A stretch of DNA of 64,000 nucleotides from an uncultured Prevotellaceae bacterium (lineage in GTDB: Bacteria; Bacteroidota; Bacteroidia; Bacteroidales; Bacteroidaceae), in assembly GCA_900320845.1 (NCBI GenBank), contig ONTS01000002.1, positions 1-64,000 on the forward strand. The letters are read 5' to 3'. Each line of letters opens with the position of its first letter. Within the stretch, counting starts at the first letter, position 1. Shown in pieces: positions 51,186 through 59,835 of the stretch. The position numbers were made by a program, and so were the translations under genes. A model generated the notes under the pieces. The model did no database searches, was not told the origin of the DNA, and was given only the letters and a program-made list of their open reading frames with translations.

Positions 51186-53210
51186 ATGAAAAGACTTCTA
51201 CGTTTTTCAGTTATGAGCCTCATGGCTCTCATGTGTTCCACCGCCTTCGGTCAGACAACAAAAGACATCCTGACCGCAGAAGGATTTGGACTTGACAAAG
51301 GCACACAGTACAAGGAGTACACTGGTAAGAAGGCTACTTCTGATGCTGAGTACTATCTTAATTGCGCCACTGGTTCAGAAGGAATCTTCTTCCAGATTCG
51401 CACTAATGGCTCCAACTCAGGTATCGTTACCACTAAAAGTGGCGGTACTTTGAAGAGCATTACTATTGTATTCAACGAAACTACTGTCGACCAACGCGTG
51501 GTTGACATTTATGGCAACACCAATGCCTACACCAATGCTGCTGATCTCTATGCTACAGGTAGCAATAGCAACCAAGGCACAAAGATCGGTGCCTTAGCCA
51601 AGGCTAACGGCTTGAAGCAGACCCTCAATGTTGAAGGCAACTATCCTTTCTTCGGTCTTCGATCAAACCAAGGTGCTCTCTACATCGATACCATTATCGT
51701 AGAATGGGCTGGTAGCGTACAGGCACAGCTCACCATCAGCGGAACAACACCATTCACCACATCTACCACAGTGACCATCACTCCGTCTAGCACTGACAAC
51801 GATGTGTACTACACCACCGATGGTTCAGACCCCAAGAACTCTACATTGCTCTACACCGCTCCTTTCACCATCACCGAGACCACTACCGTCAAGGCTTACG
51901 AAGAGGGTGCTAACCTCACAGCTGAAAAGACTTTCACCAAGCAGGACGTCACTGTTCAGGAAGTTGCCAACATTGCAGCCTTTAAAGCACTTGAAAAAGA
52001 CGTTGAAGCAAAGCTGAAGCTCAACAATGCACAGGTTCTCTACGCCAATGGTAACGACATCTATGTGAAAGACGCCAGCGGCGCTATCGACTTCTACAGC
52101 ACCGGTCTCACACTCACTACCGGCCAAAAGCTTAACGGAAGCGTTATCGGTAAGAAAGCTGTCTATGGAAAGATTCCCGAACTGACCAAGACTGAGAACA
52201 CCAACGCTAACGACATCACCATCACTGCTGGAACAGCTACAGCTCAGACCGTTACCATCGCCAACGCCAAGAGCGACGCTTTGGTATGCGACCTCATCAA
52301 AGTGGAAAACGTGAAGATTACCACTAAGACCGTCGGCACACGCACTGATACCTACGCCTACATCGGCACCGACAGCATTCAGGTTTATGACAAGTGGAAG
52401 CTCGTTTCCGGCACTCCCGATGCCAACACCAACTACACCGTAGAAGGTATTCTCATTCCTTTCAACGACATCTACGAAATCTATCCCACAGTCAACTACC
52501 TCAACGAAAGTGGTGGCGGTTCAACCACACAGCAAGCTGCTAACATCCAAGCTACTAAGGCTCTCGCAGAGAACACTATCGTAGAAGTACAACTCAACAA
52601 CGCACAGGTCGTTTACGTGAACGGCAACAACTACTACGTTCGCGACGCCTCTGGTGCCATCGACTTCTACAACACAGGTCTCAACCTACAGCAGGACCAG
52701 ATCCTCAATGGTAAAGTTATCCTCAAGTATGCTCCCTATCGCAACCTTCCCGAACTTGTGAAGTGCGACCAGACCAACGCCGACAACCTCACCATCACAA
52801 GCGGTACAGCTGCTCAGCCTAAGGTTATTGCCAATGCTACCGACGTACAGACCAATCTCTGCGACCTCGTTCAGCTCAATGGTGCTCAGTTCTTCGACGA
52901 CAACGGCACTGTAAAAGTTGGCACAACTGACAACTCTGTAATACCCTACAACACCTTTAAGATTGCTGAGTTCAACGACTTCAACACCTACGTAGGTAGC
53001 AACAGCTACACTGTGGTAGGTATCGCATACATCTTCAACACTACATTGCAGATTGCTCCTATCACAATCACCAACACCACTGGCATCAACGGCATCAGCA
53101 CCGAGCAGGACAATGTCAACACACCTGCCTACAACCTCGCCGGTCAGCGTGTTAACGACAACTACAAAGGCGTAGTGATCAAGAACGGTAAGAAATATCT
53201 GAACAAATAA
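51186..53210 (+). CDS. Secreted protein with chitobiase-C-like module and a tandem duplicated OB-like domain, sorting-like tail
   Basis: A 674-aa protein with signal peptide (LMALMCSTAFG|QT). Residues about 20-175 form an N-terminal beta domain, 180-250 a CHB_HEX_C-type module (VYYTTDGSDPKNSTLLYTAP), then two copies of an OB-fold-like domain, about 256-440 and 450-630, with the shared blocks AKLKLNNAQVLYANGNDIYV / VEVQLNNAQVVYVNGNNYYV, DASGAIDFY, LNG.V and PEL.K. It ends YNLAGQRVNDNYKGVVIKNG plus KKYLNK. Probably a surface carbohydrate- or protein-binding protein. It has its own promoter and terminator. Confidence 0.8.
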   Translation: MKRLLRFSVMSLMALMCSTAFGQTTKDILTAEGFGLDKGTQYKEYTGKKATSDAEYYLNCATGSEGIFFQIRTNGSNSGIVTTKSGGTLKSITIVFNETTVDQRVVDIYGNTNAYTNAADLYATGSNSNQGTKIGALAKANGLKQTLNVEGNYPFFGLRSNQGALYIDTIIVEWAGSVQAQLTISGTTPFTTSTTVTITPSSTDNDVYYTTDGSDPKNSTLLYTAPFTITETTTVKAYEEGANLTAEKTFTKQDVTVQEVANIAAFKALEKDVEAKLKLNNAQVLYANGNDIYVKDASGAIDFYSTGLTLTTGQKLNGSVIGKKAVYGKIPELTKTENTNANDITITAGTATAQTVTIANAKSDALVCDLIKVENVKITTKTVGTRTDTYAYIGTDSIQVYDKWKLVSGTPDANTNYTVEGILIPFNDIYEIYPTVNYLNESGGGSTTQQAANIQATKALAENTIVEVQLNNAQVVYVNGNNYYVRDASGAIDFYNTGLNLQQDQILNGKVILKYAPYRNLPELVKCDQTNADNLTITSGTAAQPKVIANATDVQTNLCDLVQLNGAQFFDDNGTVKVGTTDNSVIPYNTFKIAEFNDFNTYVGSNSYTVVGIAYIFNTTLQIAPITITNTTGINGISTEQDNVNTPAYNLAGQRVNDNYKGVVIKNGKKYLNK

Positions 53211-53259
53211 TACCACACCATTTATTCACAGACGTACCTGCGTCGTGACAAACATCCAT

Positions 53260-53290
53260 TGGGGAGCGCAATAAGTGCTCCCCATTTTTA
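53260..53290 (+). terminator. Rho-independent terminator
   Basis: TGGGGAGC (53260-53267) pairs with GCTCCCCA (53277-53284), followed by TTTTTA. Confidence 0.9.
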
Positions 53291-53664
53291 TTTGTTTTGG
53301 CACCCTGCCCGACGGCAAGCAAGAATCGGCTAAGAAAGACATGACAAACAAAGGAATAGCCCAAGACCATGCACATCGGCAGCTGACTACGAAAAAATGC
53401 CACTGATTTTGCTTTCGCTATCTTCCCCATCCTGTACAGCACCAAGCAACCTTCACCATTCCATCAAGCCACAATGACAGACCAATGTCAACAACCTTGC
53501 ATACCAATATCAACAAAGAGGGGGCGGTTAATATTTAATTTTACAATTAGGAAAACCTTGGCAACAGTGGTTTTAATGCGTTATAATGCTAAATGTTCAT
53601 TTAACACTAATCGCACAACGAAGGAAAATTCATTTGCATCGAACGAATCGAATACAAGAGATGT
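53291..53664. other. Intergenic stretch between convergent genes, nothing evident
   Basis: No coding frame longer than about 30 codons looks protein-like and no promoter match, repeat or hairpin stands out. An AT-rich part lies at 53525-53605. Confidence 0.5.
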
Positions 53665-54309
53665 TTACTCTCCACTCATCTCCTTTTCCACTACCTTCCG
53701 TAACACGGTGGGATTATCAAGAGGATTCTTCACTTTATTAATCTTCACGGTATTGATGATGGGGTCGCCTATACGTTCTGCTTTTTCTTGATTTTCCTTG
53801 AGAAAGATTTCGTTGCAATAGAGCACGATGTGCGAGTCGGCAAGATAGATGACATATTGTTTTTGAACAATGGTCTGGTTGTCTTCATAGTTTTCAAAAT
53901 AGAGAATCCGAGCAGGGTATCCTCCCACCTTCACGGTCTCAAGATGTTCGCCTACAAGTTTTCCATTGTCTGCCCTCATCTCTCTGGCCATCTTTGCCAT
54001 TGCTACCGCCTGATCGATTTCATCAAACTCAACGGGCATGAAGGTCTTGACCAGATGGAACCATACCACATCGGAAAATGGATGATAGAGATCAACCATA
54101 TTTTGGAAAGCATCAAGTCCGCCCCACTGGGAGGCATCAACACACCAGCCTGTAGGCATACCGATATAAAACAACTCATTCTTATACTTCACGGGGAAAG
54201 ATTTGGCATCGATCTTCAGTGCCATCGTGCTATTGGCCGACAGCAAAAAGATGGTCAACAAGAGAACAGAGAAGCGAGCAAATGTTGTCGGGCGATGGAA
54301 GTGTGTCAT
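53665..54309 (-). CDS. Secreted protein of unknown function
   Basis: A 214-aa protein with signal peptide (FSVLLLTIFLLSANSTMA). The mature part (YIGMPTGWCVDASQWGGLDA, GGYPARILYFENYED, QKQYVIYLADSHIVLYCNE) resembles PsbP/'photosystem-like' exported alpha/beta domains that evaluate to a single ordered module, but I do not assign a family. A -7 box lies about 100 nt upstream at 54410-54417. Monocistronic. Confidence 0.7.
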   Translation of the reverse strand: MTHFHRPTTFARFSVLLLTIFLLSANSTMALKIDAKSFPVKYKNELFYIGMPTGWCVDASQWGGLDAFQNMVDLYHPFSDVVWFHLVKTFMPVEFDEIDQAVAMAKMAREMRADNGKLVGEHLETVKVGGYPARILYFENYEDNQTIVQKQYVIYLADSHIVLYCNEIFLKENQEKAERIGDPIINTVKINKVKNPLDNPTVLRKVVEKEMSGE

Positions 54310-54409
54310 GAAGGTGTGGGCTTAATGGGTTATGGTAGAGAGTAAAGTATGTATGGATTGTTGGACGCATGTATCTGCCATGCGCATTTGTCAACATCAT
54401 CGTTATACA

Positions 54410-54417
54410 CAAAGGTA
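54410..54417 (-). promoter_or_regulatory. -7 element for the gene at 53665-54309
   Basis: On the minus strand TACCTTTG reads from 54417 to 54410; no clear TTTG lies 19-21 nt upstream. The leader would be about 95 nt. Confidence 0.55.
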
Positions 54418-54547
54418 ACACTTTAATCTCTTGCACGCACACGTTCCATCGGATTGTTCCGTTTGTCGGTCCGATAAATTACACCTCGTGTATAATCATA
54501 TTGAAAAGTAAGAGACGAAGGAAGGAGAAACAGTAAAGAAAACGATA

Positions 54548-54586
54548 AAAACGAGAAGCGATGACAGTTGCATCGCTTCTCGTTTT
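54548..54586. terminator. Perfect 16-bp hairpin, terminator of the threonine aldolase operon
   Basis: AAAACGAGAAGCGATG (54548-54563) pairs exactly with CATCGCTTCTCGTTTT (54571-54586) around a 7-nt loop. Read on the minus strand it ends in T-rich sequence downstream of the gene stopping at 54639. Confidence 0.9.
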
Positions 54587-54638
54587 GTCTGAATGTCCTC
54601 CTCATTGTTAATCCGTTATTATTGGGCTGCGCCAAACG

Positions 54639-55667
54639 TTACTTCAGAAACTCTCTGAGGGCGTCGACATGCTCTTGAGGTGTTGCCCAACTTGTTGCAA
54701 AACGTGTGACAGCTCTACCATCGGGCAGCTCTTCCCATACTTCATAGAGCACATTGTCGTACAGGCGTTGCATGATGTCGGGCGTCAGAATAGGGAACTG
54801 CTGATTGGTGGGCGAGTCTATATATAAAGGTATACCTTTCTCAGCGAACAGCTGTTTGAGTTGCATAGCCATATCTATGGCATGTCGGCTGAGATGGTGA
54901 TAGAGTTCATCGGTAAAGAGCGTGTCGAACTGCAATCCCAGCACCCTGCCTTTAGCAAGCAGTGCCCCGTGTTGTTTTACAATAGAGAAGAAATCCTTCG
55001 GTGCATCACCTTTGGGAAAGACTACAGCTTCACCGCAAAGTGCTCCTATTTTTGTTCCACCGATGTAGAACACATTACAACATTGAGCCAGTTGCGACAG
55101 CGTGATATCGGCTTCCTTGCTTGCAAGACCGTAGCCGAGTCGGGCTCCGTCGATGAATAGAGGGACCTCAAATTGTTTACAGATGTCGTACAACGCCTGC
55201 AGTTCGCCATGGCTGTAGATGGTGCCGTACTCTGTGGGGAAAGAGATGTAGACCGCTCTGGGCTGTGCCATGTGCTGCCATGTGGGATCGTGATAGAACT
55301 GGACGAAATAATCCCGCAACGTGTCAGGATTCATTTTTCCACTTTCAGCAGGCAAGGTTATTACCTTGTGTCCGCTGTGCTCTACTGCACCAGCTTCGTG
55401 TACTGCGATATGTCCACTCTCTACCCCCACTACCGCGGCATAGCGTGGCAGGATAGCGTCAATAACAGTGGCATTGGTCTGTGTGCCTCCGACAAGGAAG
55501 AACACATCAGCATCGGGACATTCGCACGCCTGTCGTATACGTTGGCGTGCCAAGGCGGTGAAGGAGTCTTCTCCATAACCGTCTTCCTGCTGCATATTGG
55601 TCTCTACGAGGCGTTGGAGGATGAACGGGTGGGCTCCTTCATTGTAGTCGCAAGTAAACGATATCAT
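54639..55667 (-). CDS. ltaE: Low-specificity L-threonine aldolase family (PLP enzyme)
   Basis: A 342-aa cytoplasmic enzyme. FFLVGGTQTNATVIDAIL, VESGHIAVHEAGAVEHSGHK, FIDGARLGYGLAS (PLP-contacting Asp/Arg) and the Schiff-base lysine Lys206 in YIGGTKIGAL match the beta-eliminating lyase/threonine aldolase fold. The reaction would be cleavage of L-threonine or allo-threonine to glycine and acetaldehyde. It lies 23 nt downstream of the acidic-tail protein gene, on the same strand. The symbol is by family, not proven orthology. Confidence 0.85.
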   Translation of the reverse strand: MISFTCDYNEGAHPFILQRLVETNMQQEDGYGEDSFTALARQRIRQACECPDADVFFLVGGTQTNATVIDAILPRYAAVVGVESGHIAVHEAGAVEHSGHKVITLPAESGKMNPDTLRDYFVQFYHDPTWQHMAQPRAVYISFPTEYGTIYSHGELQALYDICKQFEVPLFIDGARLGYGLASKEADITLSQLAQCCNVFYIGGTKIGALCGEAVVFPKGDAPKDFFSIVKQHGALLAKGRVLGLQFDTLFTDELYHHLSRHAIDMAMQLKQLFAEKGIPLYIDSPTNQQFPILTPDIMQRLYDNVLYEVWEELPDGRAVTRFATSWATPQEHVDALREFLK

Positions 55668-55690
55668 AGCACGAGGGGTGAGATGGGAAG

Positions 55691-56482
55691 TTAGTCTTCG
55701 TCGGCCTCGTATTCGTCAACCACTTGGTCGGCAAGCGAGAGGTCTTCTGCGGATGTCTCTACTGTAGTGAGGTAACTTTCTTCTGTGAGTCGTTCTTCGT
55801 CGTACTCGTCGTCCTCGTCTTCCTCATTATAGTCGATATCCTGTGGCAGGTCGTCGTTGTCGAGCAGTGACTTGGACTGTGGCTCGGGATCGGGAGAAAT
55901 GGTTTCTACAACTGGTTTGACTTTGGCAAAGATGGCTTCTACCCATGAGCCTTTATTGATTTCGAGCACTGAATAGTGGTCTTTCATCATCTTGTCGTAC
56001 ATGCCGCCAGCCTTTTTAAGCCTTTCTTTTGGCAAGGTGGTCGTGCTGATATAAAATGCTGACAGAATAATGTGCTGTACGTTGGAAGGTAGGCTTTCCC
56101 ATCCACCACCGAAGTTACGCCCAATCACTTCGAGAAGTTTGGCTGACGAGATATGATGAATGTTCTCGTAGGTAAGGTCGTTGATACGCTGAATGGGGCG
56201 TTTTTTGACACCGAGTTTGAATTTTTTGGTATCATCAATCCACGACTGTCCAATTTTGAAGCCTCTGTTTTTGAATTTCTTCACCACCTCAGCCTGTCCA
56301 GTCATGACGCGTTCCAACTCGAAGGCGATGGCGATAATGCTGCGATAGTGAGCTTCGTTCTCCTTGAACTCGTTATCCTTCAAGCCAGCCTGCCACATCC
56401 GTATGATGTCGTTTTCCTGCAGTTCCCAAACGTTGCCCTTGGTAAGGGTCTTGAGGGTGATAGTTTTTTTTGCCTTTGCCAT
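55691..56482 (-). CDS. Conserved-looking hypothetical protein with an acidic C-terminal tail
   Basis: A 263-aa soluble protein. Residues 1-190 are basic and helical (ITLKTLTKGNVWELQENDII, RGFKIGQSWIDDTKKFKLGV, IGRNFGGGWESLPSNVQHII), while residues about 200-263 are extremely acidic (DYNEEDEDDEYDEERL, EYEADED). A basic body with acidic tail suggests nucleic-acid or ribosome association with self-shielding, but no family is recognised. It starts 38 nt downstream of the nitrilase gene's end, in the same direction. Confidence 0.65.
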   Translation of the reverse strand: MAKAKKTITLKTLTKGNVWELQENDIIRMWQAGLKDNEFKENEAHYRSIIAIAFELERVMTGQAEVVKKFKNRGFKIGQSWIDDTKKFKLGVKKRPIQRINDLTYENIHHISSAKLLEVIGRNFGGGWESLPSNVQHIILSAFYISTTTLPKERLKKAGGMYDKMMKDHYSVLEINKGSWVEAIFAKVKPVVETISPDPEPQSKSLLDNDDLPQDIDYNEEDEDDEYDEERLTEESYLTTVETSAEDLSLADQVVDEYEADED

Positions 56483-56520
56483 ATTCTTATTGTTATTGAT
56501 GATATTTAGTCGTTATAGTA

Positions 56521-57315
56521 TTATCCTAAAATGAAATTGTCGGCATCGCGAAGCACATTGAACTTACTCAAAAAGCGCTCCCGCTCCTCAATAGAGAGCT
56601 TGGCACTGATGACCTGCTGTACGTCATCCTCTGCTGAAGCCAAGACCTTTCCTTTAGGGTCAATGATGACGGTGCCGCCATTGTAGTGAGCCCCCATGTC
56701 GTCGCCAACCCTGTTGGATGCCACAACGAAGCATTGGTTCTCGATGGCACGTGCCTGCAACAGGATGTCCCAGGGCGTCCGACGCGGCTGAGGCCAGTTG
56801 GCGGCGATGAGTATGCTGTCGTAATCGTTGCGGTTGCGAATCCATACTGGGAAACGAAGGTCGTAGCATGTGAGCAGCAAAAAGCGCATGCCCTTATAGT
56901 CGACGATGACTCGCTGGCAGCCAGGTGTGAAGGATTTATCTTCGCCTCCCATAGTGAAGAGATGGCGTTTGTCGTAGACGGTGGTCTTGCCTGAAGGCTC
57001 GACAAAATACATCCTGTTGACAAAATACTCTTTGTATCCTTCCTCCAGCCTCTCAGCCACAGTGCCACACAATACCATGCCATACTGTGACGCCATGTGC
57101 TGCATCCAGGGCAAAGCCTCCTTGTTGGAAGAAGGAATGGTAGACGGCTGTGTGACAAAGCCCGTCGTCCACATTTCAGGCAACAGGCAAATGTCCGCCA
57201 CTTCTATCTGGCTCAGTAATTCCTCAGCCTGAATCATATTCTGCTGGGGATTTTGCCATGCTATGGAAAACTGAATGGCGGCTATCTGAACATCGGATGG
57301 TGTCATAATGGTCAT
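56521..57315 (-). CDS. Nitrilase-superfamily amidohydrolase (YafV / omega-amidase type)
   Basis: A 264-aa cytoplasmic enzyme with the Glu-Lys-Cys triad: Glu47 (LLPEMW), Lys116 (YDKRHLF), Cys150 (LTCYDLRFP). The motifs GGEDKSFTPG and NWPQPRRTPWDILLQARAIENQ place it close to YafV/Nit2 omega-amidases, which hydrolyse alpha-keto acid amides such as 2-oxoglutaramate and take part in methionine salvage. The start MTIMTPSD at 57315 could also be the second Met (57306). Divergent from mazG. Confidence 0.85.
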   Translation of the reverse strand: MTIMTPSDVQIAAIQFSIAWQNPQQNMIQAEELLSQIEVADICLLPEMWTTGFVTQPSTIPSSNKEALPWMQHMASQYGMVLCGTVAERLEEGYKEYFVNRMYFVEPSGKTTVYDKRHLFTMGGEDKSFTPGCQRVIVDYKGMRFLLLTCYDLRFPVWIRNRNDYDSILIAANWPQPRRTPWDILLQARAIENQCFVVASNRVGDDMGAHYNGGTVIIDPKGKVLASAEDDVQQVISAKLSIEERERFLSKFNVLRDADNFILG

Positions 57316-57325
57316 GTATGGACTG

Positions 57326-57333
57326 CAAATATA
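57326..57333 (-). promoter_or_regulatory. -7 element of the nitrilase-family gene
   Basis: On the minus strand TATATTTG reads 57333-57326, just 11 nt upstream of the ATG; TTTG at the right distance is not clear. The leader would be only a few bases. Confidence 0.55.
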
Positions 57334-57395
57334 AGCAGTATTTGCAATATCACGATTTACTAGGCCTTAATAATTTTTATTTTCACAAATAGTGA

Positions 57396-57403
57396 TACCT
57401 TTG
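57396..57403 (+). promoter_or_regulatory. -7 element of mazG
   Basis: TACCTTTG at 57396-57403, with T-rich sequence about 20 nt upstream (TTTTTATTTT). The start is near 57410, 19 nt before the ATG. Confidence 0.7.
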
Positions 57404-57428
57404 CCAAAGAACAATTTTGACACACTAA

Positions 57429-58238
57429 ATGCACACCAGAGAAGAGAAATTAGCCGCATTCGGTCGTCTGATGGACGTGCTTGACCGCCTGCGCACCGAA
57501 TGTCCTTGGGACCGCAAGCAGACCAACCAAAGCCTACGCACAAACACTATAGAAGAGGTGTACGAATTGAGCGACGCCATCATTGACTCTGACACACATA
57601 ATATAAGTAAAGAGCTGGGCGACGTACTGATGCACGTACTATTCTATGCCCGCATAGGAAGTGAGACAGGCGACTTCGACATTGCTGATGTATGCAATGC
57701 CGAGGCAGAAAAACTCATCTTCCGTCATCCACACATCTATCCGCCAAAGACTGAAGAGAAAGAAACAGCCTCCCCCACAGCCACCACTGCCGAACAGGTG
57801 TTACACAACTGGGAACAGATAAAGCTGCGCGAGAAAGACGGCAACCACAGCGTCTTGGCAGGAGTGCCAAAATCGTTACCCTCACTGATAAAAGCCTATC
57901 GCATACAAGATAAGGTGGGCAACTATGGTTTCGACTGGCAGCACCGCGATGAGGTGTGGGCCAAGGTGCACGAAGAGATTGACGAACTGCGCGCGGCCCT
58001 AAACAAAGAAGATACCCCCCATGCACAAGAGGAGTTTGGAGATGTACTGTTCAGTCTTATCAATGCGGCACGGCACTACCACATAAATCCTGACAATGCC
58101 TTGGAGACAACAAATAAGAAATTCATCTACCGATTCAACTATATTGAGCAAAAAGCCCATCAACAAGGACGCAACCTCAACGAGATGACGCTTGAAGAGA
58201 TGGATGCCCTTTGGACAGAAGTAAAACAAAAAGAATAA
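57429..58238 (+). CDS. mazG: MazG nucleoside triphosphate pyrophosphohydrolase
   Basis: A 269-aa protein with two MazG modules. The first has CPWDRKQTNQSLRTNTIEEV and KELGDVLMHV; the second has KVHEEIDELRAAL and EEFGDVLFSLINAAR, giving the ExxE and ExxD metal-binding clusters. It hydrolyses NTPs (often aberrant ones or, in some species, affects ppGpp level) to NMP and PPi in the cytoplasm. Length is normal. It is followed at 98 nt by a lipoprotein gene. Confidence 0.93.
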   Translation: MHTREEKLAAFGRLMDVLDRLRTECPWDRKQTNQSLRTNTIEEVYELSDAIIDSDTHNISKELGDVLMHVLFYARIGSETGDFDIADVCNAEAEKLIFRHPHIYPPKTEEKETASPTATTAEQVLHNWEQIKLREKDGNHSVLAGVPKSLPSLIKAYRIQDKVGNYGFDWQHRDEVWAKVHEEIDELRAALNKEDTPHAQEEFGDVLFSLINAARHYHINPDNALETTNKKFIYRFNYIEQKAHQQGRNLNEMTLEEMDALWTEVKQKE

Positions 58239-58336
58239 CCCATGGCGTAACAGCTAAAACATAAGCATCGTATTGGTGACATAGCCTAACAACGCCATCA
58301 ACACATCATACCCTTAACCTCCTAACACCTTGAACA

Positions 58337-58888
58337 ATGAAACCCACTACACTACTTTGCTCTCTTTTCCTCCTTATCATCCTGATGTTGGGCTGTAACA
58401 ATAAAGGAGGAGCATCCTCAGACAAGAATGAGGCTGCTGACAGTTTATCACAAAACAAGGATAGCACCATCTATGGCACCTGTACAGAGGCTGCTATGAG
58501 TTCGTTCAGTATGGTCAACGAGCATAACGACACCTTGTTCTTTCTGCTTGAAGAAGTTGACACCGTTGCCAATGTGCAAGGCGGCATCTTCGAAGGCGAC
58601 AAGCTGGCAGTCGTTGCACACGTTGTAGACGGCGAAATGGTAGCGCAGAAGGTGATAAACATCAACTCGCTGCGCGGAAGATGGATCAGCCTGGATAAGA
58701 ACTTCGAGATTAAAGATGATGGTGTTGTAGAGTCTTCGGTAGAAGCCGAGTCAAACCCTTACACCTCATGGCGTATATGGAATGGTTTACTCATTTTGTC
58801 CAAAGACACCTTCAACATCCTGCAGTTAGGCCCTGACTCTCTGTTTCTGGAGAACCAGTCGGGCATCTTCACCTACAAGCGTCTATAA
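58337..58888 (+). CDS. Lipoprotein of unknown function (lipocalin-like strands)
   Basis: A 183-aa protein with lipobox LMLGC (Cys20), a Ser/Asp/Asn linker and a beta-rich mature domain (LRGRWISLDKNFEIKDDGVV, YTSWRIWNGLLILS, DSLFLENQSGIFTYKR), in the manner of small lipocalin-like lipoproteins of Bacteroidales. 22 nt before the RNase Z start; probably co-transcribed with it. Confidence 0.75.
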   Translation: MKPTTLLCSLFLLIILMLGCNNKGGASSDKNEAADSLSQNKDSTIYGTCTEAAMSSFSMVNEHNDTLFFLLEEVDTVANVQGGIFEGDKLAVVAHVVDGEMVAQKVININSLRGRWISLDKNFEIKDDGVVESSVEAESNPYTSWRIWNGLLILSKDTFNILQLGPDSLFLENQSGIFTYKRL

Positions 58889-58910
58889 CGGCTCCTTACA
58901 GTCATCGCCC

Positions 58911-59822
58911 ATGCTTTTTCGCATTCACATATTAGGCTGTGGCAGTGCTACTCCGACCCTGCGCCATGCACCTACATCACAAGTGGTGGAGCATGAGACG
59001 GGCACCTTTCTTATTGACTGCGGTGAAGGCACACAAGTACAGCTGCGAAAAAACAAACTGGGTTTTCAACACCTGCAGAACGTTTTCATCTCCCATCTGC
59101 ATGGCGACCACTGTTTGGGACTCATCCCCATGCTGTCATCATTCTCTCTGCTGGGGCGCATAAAGCCGTTACACCTATTTGCGCCTGCAGAGTATGAGCA
59201 GCTGTTCCATGCCGAGATGGCATGCTATTGCCCATACAGCGACTACGAAATTGCATTCCACGGCATAGACACGACAAAGGAGGCGATACTCTTTGAGAAC
59301 AGCTGTCTGGAAGTATCTACTATCCCCATGGACCATCGTGTTCCTTGTTGCGGATTTCTGTTCAGGGAGAAACCGTTGATTCCACATATCCGCCGCGACA
59401 TGATTGATGCATTGCACATTCCGGTCAGCCAGATAATGAATATAAAGAAAGGTGCCGACTGGACTGATGCCGAAGGAAACCACTACACCCATGAACAACT
59501 GACAAAGCCGGCCCATCCTCCTCGCGCCTATGCGTTCTGTTCGGACACACGCTACATGCCTACACTACATACGATAATAAAGGATGTGGACCTGCTGTAT
59601 CATGAAGCCACTTATGCCGAAGACAACCTGACAAATGCTGAGAAATACTTTCACAGCACAGCACGACAGGCAGCCCATGTGGCTAAAGATGCTGGAGTGG
59701 GAAAGTTATTGATAGGTCATTTTAGTGCCCGTTATCCCAATGAAAAAATACTATTGAATGAAGCTCAAGAGGTGTTTGCCAACACCCTTTTAGCTAATGA
59801 GGGTATGATTGTTGACGTGTAA
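58911..59822 (+). CDS. rnz: Ribonuclease Z (tRNA 3' endonuclease)
   Basis: A 303-aa cytoplasmic enzyme of the metallo-beta-lactamase fold. The opening FRIHILGCGSATPT, the metal motif SHLHGDH (His62, His64, Asp66, His67), PMDHRVPCCGF, FCSDTRYMPT, and YHEATYAE and GHFSARY near the end are the RNase Z set. It removes 3' trailers from tRNA precursors. Convergent with mutS2; only 13 nt separate the two stop codons. Confidence 0.95.
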   Translation: MLFRIHILGCGSATPTLRHAPTSQVVEHETGTFLIDCGEGTQVQLRKNKLGFQHLQNVFISHLHGDHCLGLIPMLSSFSLLGRIKPLHLFAPAEYEQLFHAEMACYCPYSDYEIAFHGIDTTKEAILFENSCLEVSTIPMDHRVPCCGFLFREKPLIPHIRRDMIDALHIPVSQIMNIKKGADWTDAEGNHYTHEQLTKPAHPPRAYAFCSDTRYMPTLHTIIKDVDLLYHEATYAEDNLTNAEKYFHSTARQAAHVAKDAGVGKLLIGHFSARYPNEKILLNEAQEVFANTLLANEGMIVDV

Positions 59823-59835
59823 CCCTCCCCTATTG

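Noticed and set aside
54423..54635. 70-codon minus-strand frame
   Set aside because: It contains the perfect terminator hairpin at 54548-54586 and has low-complexity Ser/Leu/Phe reading.
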